Source of the DNA: Pseudomonas denitrificans (nom. rej.)
GTDB lineage: Bacteria; Pseudomonadota; Gammaproteobacteria; Pseudomonadales; Pseudomonadaceae
Assembly: GCF_008807415.1 (NCBI RefSeq)
Contig: NZ_CP043626.1
Span: 5,184,501 to 5,248,500 of the forward strand
Direction: 5' to 3'
Length of the DNA stretch: 64,000 bases
Each line of letters begins with the position of its first letter. Within the stretch, counting starts at the first letter, position 1. The notes under the pieces were generated by a model, which had not been told where the DNA came from, did not search any database, and saw nothing but the letters and a program-made list of their open reading frames with translations. The position numbers and the translations under genes were made by a program. Shown piece after piece: positions 27,010-34,807 of this stretch.

Positions 27010-28340
27010 GCGAGACCATCCTCTTCGTCGACGACGAAGCCGCCATCCGCGACGCCGTGCAGCAGTGGCTGCAACTTTCCGGCTTCGAAGTGCGCCTGTG
27101 CAGCAGCGCCGACGAGTGCCTGAAAAGCGTCTCCCGCGAGCTGCCCGGCGTGGTCATCAGCGATGTGCGCATGCCCGGTACCGACGGCCTGGCCCTGCTC
27201 GAGCGCCTGCAGCAGATCGACCGCGACCTGCCGGTGATCATGGTCACCGGCCACGGCGACGTGCCCATGGCGGTGCAGGCGATGCGCCAGGGCGCCTACG
27301 ACTTCATCGAGAAGCCCTTCACCCCCGAACGCCTGCTCGACAGCCTGCGCCGCGCCCTTGAGAAACGCCGGCTGGTGCAGGAGAACCGCCAGCTGCGCGA
27401 ACAGGCAGCGCTCAAGGACCAGATCGAATCGCGCCTGCTCGGCGTCTCGCGTCCCATGGAAACCCTGCGCCGGCAGATCATGGCGCTGGCCGGTACGCCG
27501 GTGAATGTGCTGATCCGCGGCGATACCGGCAGCGGCAAGGAGCTGGTCGCGCGCTGCCTGCACGACTTCGGCCCACGCGCCGGCAAGCCCTTCGTCGCGC
27601 TGAACTGCGCGGCGATTCCCGAGCAGTTGTTCGAGACCGAACTGTTCGGCCACGAAAGCGGCGCCTTCACTGGCGCCCAGGGAAAACGCATCGGCAAGCT
27701 GGAGCACTCCAACGGCGGCAGCCTGTTCCTCGACGAGATCGAGAGCATGCCGCTGGCCCAGCAGGTGAAGCTGCTGCGCGTGCTGCAGGAACAGCAACTG
27801 GAGCGCCTGGGCTCGAACCAGAGCATCAAGGTGGACCTGCGGGTGATCGCCGCGACCAAGCCTGACCTGCTCGAGGAAGCCCGCGCCGGGCGTTTCCGCG
27901 AGGACCTGGTGTACCGCCTGAACGTCGCCGAGCTGCGCCTGCCGCCGCTGCGCGAACGCCGCGAGGACATCCCGCTGCTGTTCGAGCACTACGCGCTGCT
28001 GGCCAGCGAGAAATTCGGCCGCGAAGCCGCGCCGCTCTCCGCCAGCGAACTGGCGCGCCTGCTCGCCCACGACTGGCCGGGCAACGTACGCGAACTGGCT
28101 AACGCCGCCGAACGCCACGTGCTCGGCCTGGACCGCGCCGAGCTGCCGATCGAGCCCGCCGGCAATGGCCTGTTCGAACGCATGGAAGCCTACGAGGCGC
28201 AGTGCATCCGCCAGGCGCTGGGCCAGTGCAAGGGCGACATCAAGGCGGTGATGGAACTGCTCGGCCTGCCGCGCCGCACCCTCAACGAGAAGATGCAGCG
28301 CCACGGGCTGAGCCGCGGGGATTATTTGGGCGAGGATTGA
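27006..28340 (+). CDS. mifR: Sigma-54-dependent response regulator of DctD/MifR type
   Basis: 444 aa. Receiver domain (phospho-acceptor Asp53 in VVISDVRMPG). AAA+ domain with Walker A GDTGSGKE (about residue 172) and the sigma-54 contact loop ESGAFTGAQ (about 216-224), Walker B GGSLFLDEIESM. C-terminal Fis-type HTH (GDIKAVMELLGLPRRTLNEKM). It activates RpoN promoters of dicarboxylate or alpha-ketoglutarate transport genes, which are not in this window. Overlaps mifS by ATGA; its 3' end overlaps the convergent membrane protein gene by 19 bases. Confidence 0.85.
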   Translation: MSETILFVDDEAAIRDAVQQWLQLSGFEVRLCSSADECLKSVSRELPGVVISDVRMPGTDGLALLERLQQIDRDLPVIMVTGHGDVPMAVQAMRQGAYDFIEKPFTPERLLDSLRRALEKRRLVQENRQLREQAALKDQIESRLLGVSRPMETLRRQIMALAGTPVNVLIRGDTGSGKELVARCLHDFGPRAGKPFVALNCAAIPEQLFETELFGHESGAFTGAQGKRIGKLEHSNGGSLFLDEIESMPLAQQVKLLRVLQEQQLERLGSNQSIKVDLRVIAATKPDLLEEARAGRFREDLVYRLNVAELRLPPLRERREDIPLLFEHYALLASEKFGREAAPLSASELARLLAHDWPGNVRELANAAERHVLGLDRAELPIEPAGNGLFERMEAYEAQCIRQALGQCKGDIKAVMELLGLPRRTLNEKMQRHGLSRGDYLGED

Positions 28341-29323
28341 GCCAGCTCGTCGGCGAAAAACCATCGCACGCACAGCCGGCTCAATGGCCACAACAACGAC
28401 AGCAGCAGCGCAGCAAAACCCATCGGCGCTAACGGCAGATATCGGCTGTCCAGCGCGTCGGCGAGCACAAAAACCAGCACCAGCGCACACAGCACCAGGA
28501 GCCCGAGCCAGAGCAGCAGCAAGACCAGCGACGCGATCAGCACCCGACCAGTGCCGAAGCGTGACAACTGCGGCGGCAGACGCGTGTGCACCGCCACCAT
28601 GACGATGGCAAAGGGCACTGCGCAATTGATCAGCTGGAACAGTGGCTGCCAGGCGTTGCCGTCGCTGTAGGTCGTCATCATGCTCGCAGCCAGCGAGGAA
28701 GACAGCCGGTAGACCACCGCGGCGACGCACAGCGCCATGCCCAGAGCCACCTGCCAGCGGGCAACCGCTGTGCCGGCACCCGGGGCGAGCGGCAGCGCAC
28801 GACCACGTGCCAGCCGCAGTATCAGCCATAGCGGCAACACACAGGTCAGCAACAGGCTCGCCAACGCGGCAAGCTGTGCATAAAGCACGATCCACAACTG
28901 CCGGTTGCCCTGCTCCCGAACCCATTCGTAGAAGACCTGGCCAACAAAACCTATCCCGCTGGTCATCGCCAGGCTGCACACCAGGTAGGCAAATCCGTAC
29001 GCCAGCAGCAATCCGGGCAGCGGGCGGAAACGCCCAATGGCATGACGTTCACGCTGCTGCTGCACCAGCAAAAGCACGCCGGCGACGTAGGCGAGCATTC
29101 CGCCAAGCAGGGTGGAGATCATTACCGGAAGGTAGCGCGTCATCCGTTCGTGGAAGCCGTCGCCAGCGGTGAACCATTGCAGGCCCAGATTGACGCCGAG
29201 CAAGCAGATGGTCGCGACGATCTGTGCAGCGATGAACAGGTAAGTCTGGTGGCTAGCGTGGGCCAGCGTGAGCTGCGGTGAAGTGAGTTCAGCGTGTGGC
29301 GTGGAGAAGGGGTTGTGATTCAT
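28322..29323 (-). CDS. Multi-pass membrane protein of unknown function
   Basis: 333 aa with about eight hydrophobic segments (YLFIAAQIVATICLLGVNLG, MISTLLGGMLAYVAGVLLLV, LLLAYGFAYLVCSLAM, LALASLLLTCVLPLWLIL, VALGMALCVAAVVY, VLIASLVLLLLWLGLLVLCA, PMGFAALLLSLLWPL). No transporter signature recognised. The start at 29323 (MNHNPFST) is chosen because the 68 residues before it are not hydrophobic and lie in an intergenic spacer. 3' overlap of 19 bases with mifR. Confidence 0.7.
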   Translation of the reverse strand: MNHNPFSTPHAELTSPQLTLAHASHQTYLFIAAQIVATICLLGVNLGLQWFTAGDGFHERMTRYLPVMISTLLGGMLAYVAGVLLLVQQQRERHAIGRFRPLPGLLLAYGFAYLVCSLAMTSGIGFVGQVFYEWVREQGNRQLWIVLYAQLAALASLLLTCVLPLWLILRLARGRALPLAPGAGTAVARWQVALGMALCVAAVVYRLSSSLAASMMTTYSDGNAWQPLFQLINCAVPFAIVMVAVHTRLPPQLSRFGTGRVLIASLVLLLLWLGLLVLCALVLVFVLADALDSRYLPLAPMGFAALLLSLLWPLSRLCVRWFFADELAQSSPK

Positions 29324-29396
29324 CGGGCGGCGTCCTTGTCGATCCGCGCGAATTCCAACAGAAGTACGGCAGCCTTGCCAAGGCATTGCGCCAGAC

Positions 29397-29426
29397 AAAA
29401 AAAAGGCCGCTGACGTGAGCGGCCTT
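29397..29426 (-). terminator. Rho-independent terminator (minus strand)
   Basis: Read on the minus strand: stem AAGGCCGCT / AGCGGCCTT with a 6-nt loop, then eight U residues. Nothing coding ends near it, so it probably ends the candidate small RNA upstream (29397-29521). Confidence 0.88.
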
Positions 29427-29521
29427 GAGACGGACATCGATCTGGAGCAATCAAGAATCGACGTCGGGAAGCTTGCCGGCGGTGAGGCCGGTAACGGCGG
29501 GGCTGGAAAGCCGCGCTGTTG
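29397..29521 (-). ncRNA. Candidate small RNA, ~125 nt
   Basis: Between two minus-strand terminators (29623-29651 and 29397-29426) there is no ORF. A -10-like TATACT reads on the minus strand at 29532-29527, with start expected near 29520. The transcript would hold a GGCU/AGCC hairpin, a CCGGC/GCCGG hairpin (29476-29491), a 9-bp stem pairing 29433-29441 with 29457-29465 (one G-U), and the terminator. The -35 is weak. Inferred from layout and structure only. Confidence 0.4.
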
Positions 29522-29572
29522 GGTCAAGTATATTGACCAAATAGACAGGAATACAGGTCACTGGCCGCGAAA

Positions 29573-29597
29573 GACTGTTTCAGAATCTGTAACAGTC
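29573..29597. promoter_or_regulatory. 25-bp inverted repeat upstream of the small-RNA candidate
   Basis: Arms GACTGTTTCAG and CTGTAACAGTC around AAT, 10 of 11 pairs. It lies about 45 bp upstream of the -10-like sequence of the candidate small RNA and 26 bp after the hairpin of the small-protein terminator. Looks like a protein-binding site. Confidence 0.45.
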
Positions 29598-29622
29598 AGC
29601 TGGCCGCTGTGAAAACGCAGGC

Positions 29623-29651
29623 AAAAAAAACGCCGCATGTCTTATGCGGCG
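29623..29651 (-). terminator. Rho-independent terminator of the small exported protein gene
   Basis: Minus strand: stem CGCCGCAT / ATGCGGCG, loop AAGAC, then eight U residues; 55 bases after the stop of the gene at 29706. Confidence 0.9.
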
Positions 29652-29705
29652 CAAGGTGTTGAGAAGCCCGGCTCACGCACCGAGCCTCCCGGGGGAAGCG
29701 GCCGA

Positions 29706-29900
29706 TCAGGAATCGGCGTTGCTGCCAGCGGCGGCCTTGGCGGTCTGCTCGGCGGACTGGGCCTGCTGCTGGGCAATCACTGCTTCGTTGGCCTTGACCA
29801 TCTTGTCGGTCATCAGGCGCGATTCTTCGGCGAAGCTCAGCTGAGTGAAGGACAGCGAGCAGACGGACAGCAGGGCAGCAACATAAAGCGAACGGGACAT
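29706..29900 (-). CDS. Small exported protein of unknown function
   Basis: 64 aa. Signal peptide MSRSLYVAALLSVCSLSFTQ ending near SFA, leaving about 40 polar residues (EESRLMTDKMVKANEAVIAQ then QQAQSAEQTAKAAAG), helical and Ala/Gln rich. AAGGA lies 7-8 bases upstream of the ATG, and a terminator follows. Probably a periplasmic or envelope small protein. No homology recognised. Confidence 0.65.
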   Translation of the reverse strand: MSRSLYVAALLSVCSLSFTQLSFAEESRLMTDKMVKANEAVIAQQQAQSAEQTAKAAAGSNADS

Positions 29901-30081
29901 GACGGTGATCCTTTCTGAACACCCGATTGGTCGGGGTTGATGAAAGGTTACGGCGCAACAGTCCCTCGAAAAATAGCTAGCTAACCAACAAAGCATTGCC
30001 TAAAAAGCAACAATCCGTGCCGATCGTCCGAGAACGCCGGTATAGAGCGGCTGCGGCGATCCGTCACGCTAGCCCTTTGCC

Positions 30082-31017
30082 TTATGCCCAGTTGACGGGA
30101 TCGTTGAGCGCTGCTTCGTCTTCCTCGAAGACCCGCGGCAGCTCCGCCTTGAGGAATTCGACCCAGGTGCGGATCTTCGCGTCGAGGAAGCGCCGCGACG
30201 GGTACAGCGCGTAGATCTGCCGCACATGCAGGCTGTGCCGGGGCAGTACGCGTACCAGCGAACGCCGGCGCAGGGCGGGGGCGGCGACGTAGCTGGGCAG
30301 CAGGCAGATGCCCATGCCGGCGGCCGCGGCGCCGGTCAGCGCCTCGGCGACGTTGACCATGAAGGTGTCGCGCGGGCGGATCACGCTTTCCTCGTTGCCC
30401 TCCTCGAAGGCCCAGCCTTCGGGGAAGGTCGGGTCCTGCAGGCGCAGGCACTGGTGCTGGTGCAGGTCGGCAACGCTGGTCGGGGTGCCGCGCCGCTTGA
30501 GGTACTCGGGGCTGGCGCAGAGCACGCTGTAGATGGTGCCCAGGGTCTGGGCGACGAACTCGGAGTCGGGCAGCTCGCGGTCGCGGGTGATCACCACGTC
30601 CTGGCCTTCCTCGAGGATGTCCGGTTGGCGCTGGGCCAGGGTCAGCTCGATGTAGACCTCGGGGAAGGACTCGCAGTAGCGCGAGATCAGCGGGATCAGG
30701 TGCTGCTGGCCCAGTCCGGTGAGCGAGTGCACACGCAGGCGGCCACGGGGATTGAGATGCGCGCCGCTGGCTTCGGCCTGGGCTTCATCGACATCGGCGA
30801 GGATTTCCCGGCAGCGCAGCAGGTAGCGCTCACCGGTTTCGGTCAGCGCCAGGCGTCTTGTCGTGCGGTGCAGCAGGCGCGCTTCGAGCTGGGCTTCGAG
30901 GTCGGAGACCACCCGCGAGACCTGGGCTGTGGATAACCCCAGGGCGTTGGCGGCGGCGGTGAAACTGCCGGCATCCACCACCCGGACGAATGCCCGCATC
31001 GCGTGAAGTACGTCCAT
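30082..31017 (-). CDS. LysR-family transcriptional regulator
   Basis: 311 aa. HTH in residues 4-62 (FVRVVDAGSFTAAANALGLSTAQVSRVVSDLE), then the substrate-binding-like effector domain (about 90-295). It is of the AaeR/DmlR-like group by its N-terminus (MDVLHAMRAFVRVVDAGSF). Start ATG at 31017. The quinone-reductase gene lies upstream on the same strand but is separated by 356 bp with a plus-strand terminator between, so a functional link is uncertain. Confidence 0.87.
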   Translation of the reverse strand: MDVLHAMRAFVRVVDAGSFTAAANALGLSTAQVSRVVSDLEAQLEARLLHRTTRRLALTETGERYLLRCREILADVDEAQAEASGAHLNPRGRLRVHSLTGLGQQHLIPLISRYCESFPEVYIELTLAQRQPDILEEGQDVVITRDRELPDSEFVAQTLGTIYSVLCASPEYLKRRGTPTSVADLHQHQCLRLQDPTFPEGWAFEEGNEESVIRPRDTFMVNVAEALTGAAAAGMGICLLPSYVAAPALRRRSLVRVLPRHSLHVRQIYALYPSRRFLDAKIRTWVEFLKAELPRVFEEDEAALNDPVNWA

Positions 31018-31142
31018 CCTTCCCCTGCCTGTTGATCTTGTCGTAGGCGCCTGTAGGAGACGACAACCATTGTTGTCCGCGCCGCAAAACTGAATCGCAG
31101 TATAGGGTCGTTTTTTGCCGATTGTTACCACGTATAGTGCCG

Positions 31143-31289
31143 GACAAGTCGCTGCAGCAACGTTGGGCACACCAGGCTCATCGTACGGCCGCCGATACAC
31201 CAATCGACGGCCCTCTCCCCCGCGCATACCTGGCTGCAGCGACTGACTCTTTCTCCAGGGGCGGTCATCTTCGGATGACCGCCCTTTTT
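31143..31289 (+). ncRNA. Candidate structured non-coding RNA, ~145 nt
   Basis: No ORF of quality lies in 31018-31373. A -10-like TATAGT is at 31133-31138. A perfect 12-bp long-range stem pairs AGTCGCTGCAGC (31147-31158) with GCTGCAGCGACT (31233-31244). Inside it CCAGG (31172-31176) can pair with CCTGG (31229-31233), and GGCCGCCGAT (31187-31196) pairs with ATCGACGGCC (31203-31212) at 9 of 10 positions around loop ACACCA. A UUCG-loop terminator ends it at 31259-31289. Nested stems plus own terminator argue for an RNA gene. It matches no family I know. Confidence 0.5.
31259..31289 (+). terminator. Rho-independent terminator with UUCG tetraloop
   Basis: Perfect 11-bp stem GGGCGGTCATC / GATGACCGCCC, loop TTCG, five T residues. 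No plus-strand gene ends upstream, so it supports the non-coding RNA at 31143. Confidence 0.9.
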
Positions 31290-31294
31290 CATGT

Positions 31295-31346
31295 CTGCAG
31301 GAGCGCGCCATGCGCGCGATCGCGGGCATGGCCCGCTCCTACAGGG
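31295..31346. repeat. REP-like palindrome, family A copy 3
   Basis: CTGCAGGAGCGCGCCATGCG ... CCGCTCCTACAGGG, directly after the UUCG terminator and before the 3' end of the quinone-reductase gene. Confidence 0.8.
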
Positions 31347-31373
31347 TGAATCCGCGGCCCAACCCAGGAAGCC

Positions 31374-32078
31374 TCAGCGCGGCAGCGGGTACAGACGCTC
31401 GTCGAACTGCTCCAGGCGCACGAATTCCAGCGGCTGGTCGTTCTCCAGGTTCTGCAGGCGATCCTGGTACTGGCGCAGGAAGTCCTGGCGCGCCTCGTTG
31501 CTGATGTAGGGCACGTGCCAGGCCACGAAGGGCGGCAGCACGCTCATGCCGGTGTAGGCCAGGGTGCCGCGCAGGATCGGCCGCAGCATGTCTTCCAGCG
31601 GGCCGTGGATGGCGCCGTCGCCGAACATGTGGTCGCGCCCGCCGAGGGTCACGCTCACCAGCGCCTTCTTGCCGGCCAGGCCGCCCTGATCGTAGAAGCG
31701 CTTGCCGCCGTAGCAGATGCCCGAGACCAGCACGCGGTCGAACCAGCCCTTGAGGATGGCCGGCGCAGAGAACCAGTAGATCGGGAAGTTGAAGATCACC
31801 AGATCGGCCCAGAGCAGCTTGTCCAGCTCGGCCTGGATGTCGGCGGCGATGGTCCTGGCCTTGGCGCCTTCGCGCTGTTCCAGCGCATAGACCAGATACT
31901 CGGGGTTGGCGCGGGCGCCGAAGTCGGCGGCGCTGGCCACCGGGTTCCAGTTCATCGCGTACAGGTCGGAGACCTGCACCTCGTGGCCCTGGCCGCGCAG
32001 GGTTTCCTCGGCGAGCTGGTACAGCGCGGTGCTGAAGGATTGCGGTTCGTTGTGGGCGTGGACGATCAGTACGTTCAT
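31374..32078 (-). CDS. NAD(P)H:quinone oxidoreductase / flavodoxin-like NADPH reductase
   Basis: 234 aa flavoprotein of the NQO1/MdaB/KefF type. N-terminal FMN/FAD phosphate region MNVLIVHAHNEPQSFSTAL, then NFPIYWFSAPAILKGWFDRVL (isoalloxazine contacts) and SVTLGGRDHMFGDGAIHGPLEDML. Two-electron reduction of quinones in the cytoplasm. Start at 32078 (MNVLIV) rather than 32117. Lies 72 bp after the ALDH gene on the same strand, with a family D repeat in the gap; could be the last gene of that operon. Confidence 0.87.
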   Translation of the reverse strand: MNVLIVHAHNEPQSFSTALYQLAEETLRGQGHEVQVSDLYAMNWNPVASAADFGARANPEYLVYALEQREGAKARTIAADIQAELDKLLWADLVIFNFPIYWFSAPAILKGWFDRVLVSGICYGGKRFYDQGGLAGKKALVSVTLGGRDHMFGDGAIHGPLEDMLRPILRGTLAYTGMSVLPPFVAWHVPYISNEARQDFLRQYQDRLQNLENDQPLEFVRLEQFDERLYPLPR

Positions 32079-32110
32079 GTGGATTCCTGACAAGTCGGTG
32101 AGCGGCACAG

Positions 32111-32145
32111 CCCTCACCCCAGCCCTCTCCCGGAGGGAGAGGGGG
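32111..32145. repeat. REP-like palindrome, family D copy 1
   Basis: CCCTCACCCCAGCCCTCTCC then CGGAGGGAGAGGG: inner inverted repeat CCCTCTCCC / GGGAGAGGG. In the 72-bp gap between ALDH and quinone-reductase genes. Confidence 0.75.
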
Positions 32146-32150
32146 TCTGT

Positions 32151-33569
32151 TTAAAGCTGGATGGCCTTGAGCTCGACGAACTCGTGCAGTCCCTGCTCAC
32201 CCCATTCGCGGCCGTTGCCGGACTGCTTGTAGCCACCGAACGGCGCCCGGTAGTTGAAGGCACCGCCGTTGACGAAGCATTGGCCGGCGCGCATCTGCCG
32301 GGCGAGGCGCAGGCCATCTGCGCGGTCGCCCGCCCACACGGCGCTGGACAGGCCGAACGGCGAATCGTTGGCGATGGCGATCGCCTCGGCCTCGTCGGCG
32401 TAGGGAATCAGGCACAGCACCGGGCCGAAGATTTCTTCGCGGGCGATGCGCATCTGGTTGTTCACGCCGGCGAAGATCGTCGGCTGCACATAGTGCCCGC
32501 GCTCCAGATGAGCCGGACGCTCGGCGCCGCCACAGACCAGCTGCGCGCCCTCTTCCTGGCCGACGCGGATGTAATCGAGCACGGTGCGACGCTGGCCGCC
32601 CGAGCACATCGGGCCGAGGAAGCTGTCGGCATCCAGCGGATCGCCCATCTTCAGCGCGAGGGTTTCGGCGCGGGCGATTTCCACAGCTTCGGCATAGCGA
32701 TGGGCCGGCAGCAGCATGCGCGTCAGCGCGGTGCAGGTCTGCCCGGAGTTGATCATCACGTCCTGCACGCCGTGGCGCACGGCGGTGGCCAGGTCAGCAT
32801 CGGCGGTGATCAGGAAGGGCGACTTGCCGCCCAGCTCCAGGCACACGCGTTTGACCGTCGGCGCCGCGGCTTCGGAGACCTTGACGCCCGCACCGGTGGA
32901 GCCGGTGAAGGACACCATGTCCACATCCGGGTGCCGCGCCAGGGCTTCGCCGACCTTGGAGCCGGGGCCGCTGACCAGGTTGAACACGCCGGCCGGCAGG
33001 CCGATGGCGTGGATCATGTCGGCCAGCAGGAAGGCGTGCAGCGGAGTGTCCTGACTCGGCTTGACCACCACGGTGCAGCCGGCGGCGAGGGCCGGGGCGA
33101 GCTTGCCGATCAGTTGGTGCAGCGGGTAGTTCCAGGGGTTGATGAAAGCGCAGACGCCCACCGCTTCCTTCACCACCAGCGAGTTGCCAACCTCGCGCAC
33201 TTCGTCCATGTGCGCGGCCATCGCGGCGTAGCTTTCCAGACCCTCGATGGGCCCGTCGACCTGCACCATGCGGCACCACTGGATGGGCATGCCCAGCTCG
33301 GCGGTGATCAGCGCGGCCATTTCGTCGGCGCGGTTCTTCAGTTGCTCGGCAAGCGCGCGGATATAGCCGGCGCGCACCTGGGACGGGGTCTGCGACCACG
33401 CCGGGAAGGCCCGGCGCGCGGCGTCCACCGCGCGGTTCACGTCGCCTTCGCCACCCAGCGGCACGCGGCCGACAGCTTCCTCGGTGGCCGGGTTCTGCAC
33501 CTCGGCCATGCCCTGCCCCTGCGGCGCCACCCAGGCGCCATCGATGTAGAGCTGTGTACGCTCACGCAT
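32151..33569 (-). CDS. NAD-dependent aldehyde dehydrogenase (4-guanidinobutyraldehyde dehydrogenase candidate)
   Basis: 472 aa. PNPWNYP-type motif as INPWNYPLHQLIGKLAPALAAG, general base Glu in LELGGKSPF, catalytic Cys in NSGQTCTALTR (about residue 278), EEIFGPVL and the C-terminal FGGYKQSGNGREWG. Its start overlaps the aruH stop by 8 bases. AruH and AruI produce 4-guanidinobutyraldehyde from arginine, so this enzyme most likely oxidises it to 4-guanidinobutyrate. That substrate is inferred from context; KauB in PAO1 does this from another locus. Confidence 0.88.
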   Translation of the reverse strand: MRERTQLYIDGAWVAPQGQGMAEVQNPATEEAVGRVPLGGEGDVNRAVDAARRAFPAWSQTPSQVRAGYIRALAEQLKNRADEMAALITAELGMPIQWCRMVQVDGPIEGLESYAAMAAHMDEVREVGNSLVVKEAVGVCAFINPWNYPLHQLIGKLAPALAAGCTVVVKPSQDTPLHAFLLADMIHAIGLPAGVFNLVSGPGSKVGEALARHPDVDMVSFTGSTGAGVKVSEAAAPTVKRVCLELGGKSPFLITADADLATAVRHGVQDVMINSGQTCTALTRMLLPAHRYAEAVEIARAETLALKMGDPLDADSFLGPMCSGGQRRTVLDYIRVGQEEGAQLVCGGAERPAHLERGHYVQPTIFAGVNNQMRIAREEIFGPVLCLIPYADEAEAIAIANDSPFGLSSAVWAGDRADGLRLARQMRAGQCFVNGGAFNYRAPFGGYKQSGNGREWGEQGLHEFVELKAIQL

Positions 33570-34752
33570 AGCGTTTTTCCTTCAGCAGTTCGGCGGCGCA
33601 CAGGGCGATGCGGCGGCAGGCTTCGCGCAGCGGTTCGGCGCCGAGCACCAGGCCGAGACGAATGTGCCCGGCGGCGCTGGGGCCGAAGGCTTCGCCGGCC
33701 AGCACGGAGACGCCGTGGCGGTCCAGCAGCAGGTCGGAGAAGTCCTGGGCGGAGAGCCCGGTGGCGCGAATATCCACCATCACGAACATGCCGCCGTCCG
33801 GGCGCAGGGCGCGCACGCCGACGCAGTCGGCGAGGCAGTCGAGCACCAGGTCGCGGCGCTGGCGGTAGGCTTCGCGCATGGCTTCCAGTTCCGGCAGCCT
33901 GGCTTCCAGCGCAGTGCAGGCGGCGTCCTGGATGAAGTCCGGCGAACCGTAGAGCATGCACAGGGCGAGGTTTTCCAGGTGCGCGCAGAGCTCCTGCGGA
34001 CCGACCACCCAGCCCACGCGCCAGCCGGTCATGGCGTGGGATTTCGACAGGCTGTTGAGGGTCGCGGTGCGCCCGGCCATGCCCGGCAGGCTGGCGGGGC
34101 TGATGTGCTCACCGTCGAACAGCAGCTCGCTGTAGACCTCGTCGGAAATCATCCACAGGTCGTTGCTGATGCACAGCCCGGCCAGCGCTTCCCAGGTGGC
34201 GCGCGGCAGGCTGGCACCGGACGGGTTGTGCGGGCTGTTGATCGCCAGCGCGCGGGTGCGCGGGGTAATCAGCGCGGCGACGTCCTCGGCCTGCACGCGG
34301 AAGCCGTGCTCGGAGCGCACCGACACCGGGATGACCTTGGCGCCGCAGGCACCGAACACCGCTTCGTAGGTGACGTACATCGGCTCGGCGACGATCACCT
34401 CGTCGCCCGGATTGAGCACGCACTGCGCCACGGCATACAGCGCGCACTGGGCGCCGGCCAGCACGACCACGTCATCACTGGTGACGGCCTGGCCGCTGCG
34501 CTGGGTGTGGCGGCGGGCGATGGCTTCGCGCAGCGAGCGCTTGCCGCGCACGTCGGCGTAGTGGGTGTTGCCGGCCAGCAGGCTGTCGATGGCCGACTGC
34601 ACGATGGGCACCGGCGTGTCGAAGTCCGGGTCGCCCACCGACAGCAGCAGGATGTCGTCGCCCTGCTCCATGCGCGCCAGGGCGCGGTAGTGGATGTCCC
34701 AGGCGGCGGCGCCGTCGCCGGCGATGCGTTGGGTGAAGTTCGAGTAGCGCAT
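33562..34752 (-). CDS. aruH: Arginine:pyruvate transaminase AruH
   Basis: 396 aa class I/II PLP enzyme; converts L-arginine and pyruvate to 2-ketoarginine and alanine. Visible: SVGDPDFDTPVPIV, THYADVRGKRSLREAIA, NSPHNPSGASLPRATWEALA, DEVYSELLFDGEHISPASLP, and the PLP Lys in SLSKSHAMTGWRVGW (about residue 236). Sequence and length closely match my recollection of PAO1 AruH (PA4976). aruI is 55 bp upstream, with a GC-rich hairpin (CCGGAGCCC / GGGCTCCGG near 34773-34792) in the gap. ALDH overlaps its 3' end. Confidence 0.92.
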   Translation of the reverse strand: MRYSNFTQRIAGDGAAAWDIHYRALARMEQGDDILLLSVGDPDFDTPVPIVQSAIDSLLAGNTHYADVRGKRSLREAIARRHTQRSGQAVTSDDVVVLAGAQCALYAVAQCVLNPGDEVIVAEPMYVTYEAVFGACGAKVIPVSVRSEHGFRVQAEDVAALITPRTRALAINSPHNPSGASLPRATWEALAGLCISNDLWMISDEVYSELLFDGEHISPASLPGMAGRTATLNSLSKSHAMTGWRVGWVVGPQELCAHLENLALCMLYGSPDFIQDAACTALEARLPELEAMREAYRQRRDLVLDCLADCVGVRALRPDGGMFVMVDIRATGLSAQDFSDLLLDRHGVSVLAGEAFGPSAAGHIRLGLVLGAEPLREACRRIALCAAELLKEKRYA

Positions 34753-34807
34753 GCTGTGCTTCCTTCAAGGTACCGGAGCCCGTGGGCTCCGGCGGGTGCA
34801 ACGGGTC

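Noticed and set aside
25246..28340. Firm dctB/dctD assignment
   Set aside because: Family is right, but no dctA or dctPQM genes are adjacent and the neighbourhood matches mifS/mifR better.
34773..34792. Hairpin between aruI and aruH considered as a terminator
   Set aside because: No T-tract follows; the genes are co-directional and likely co-transcribed.
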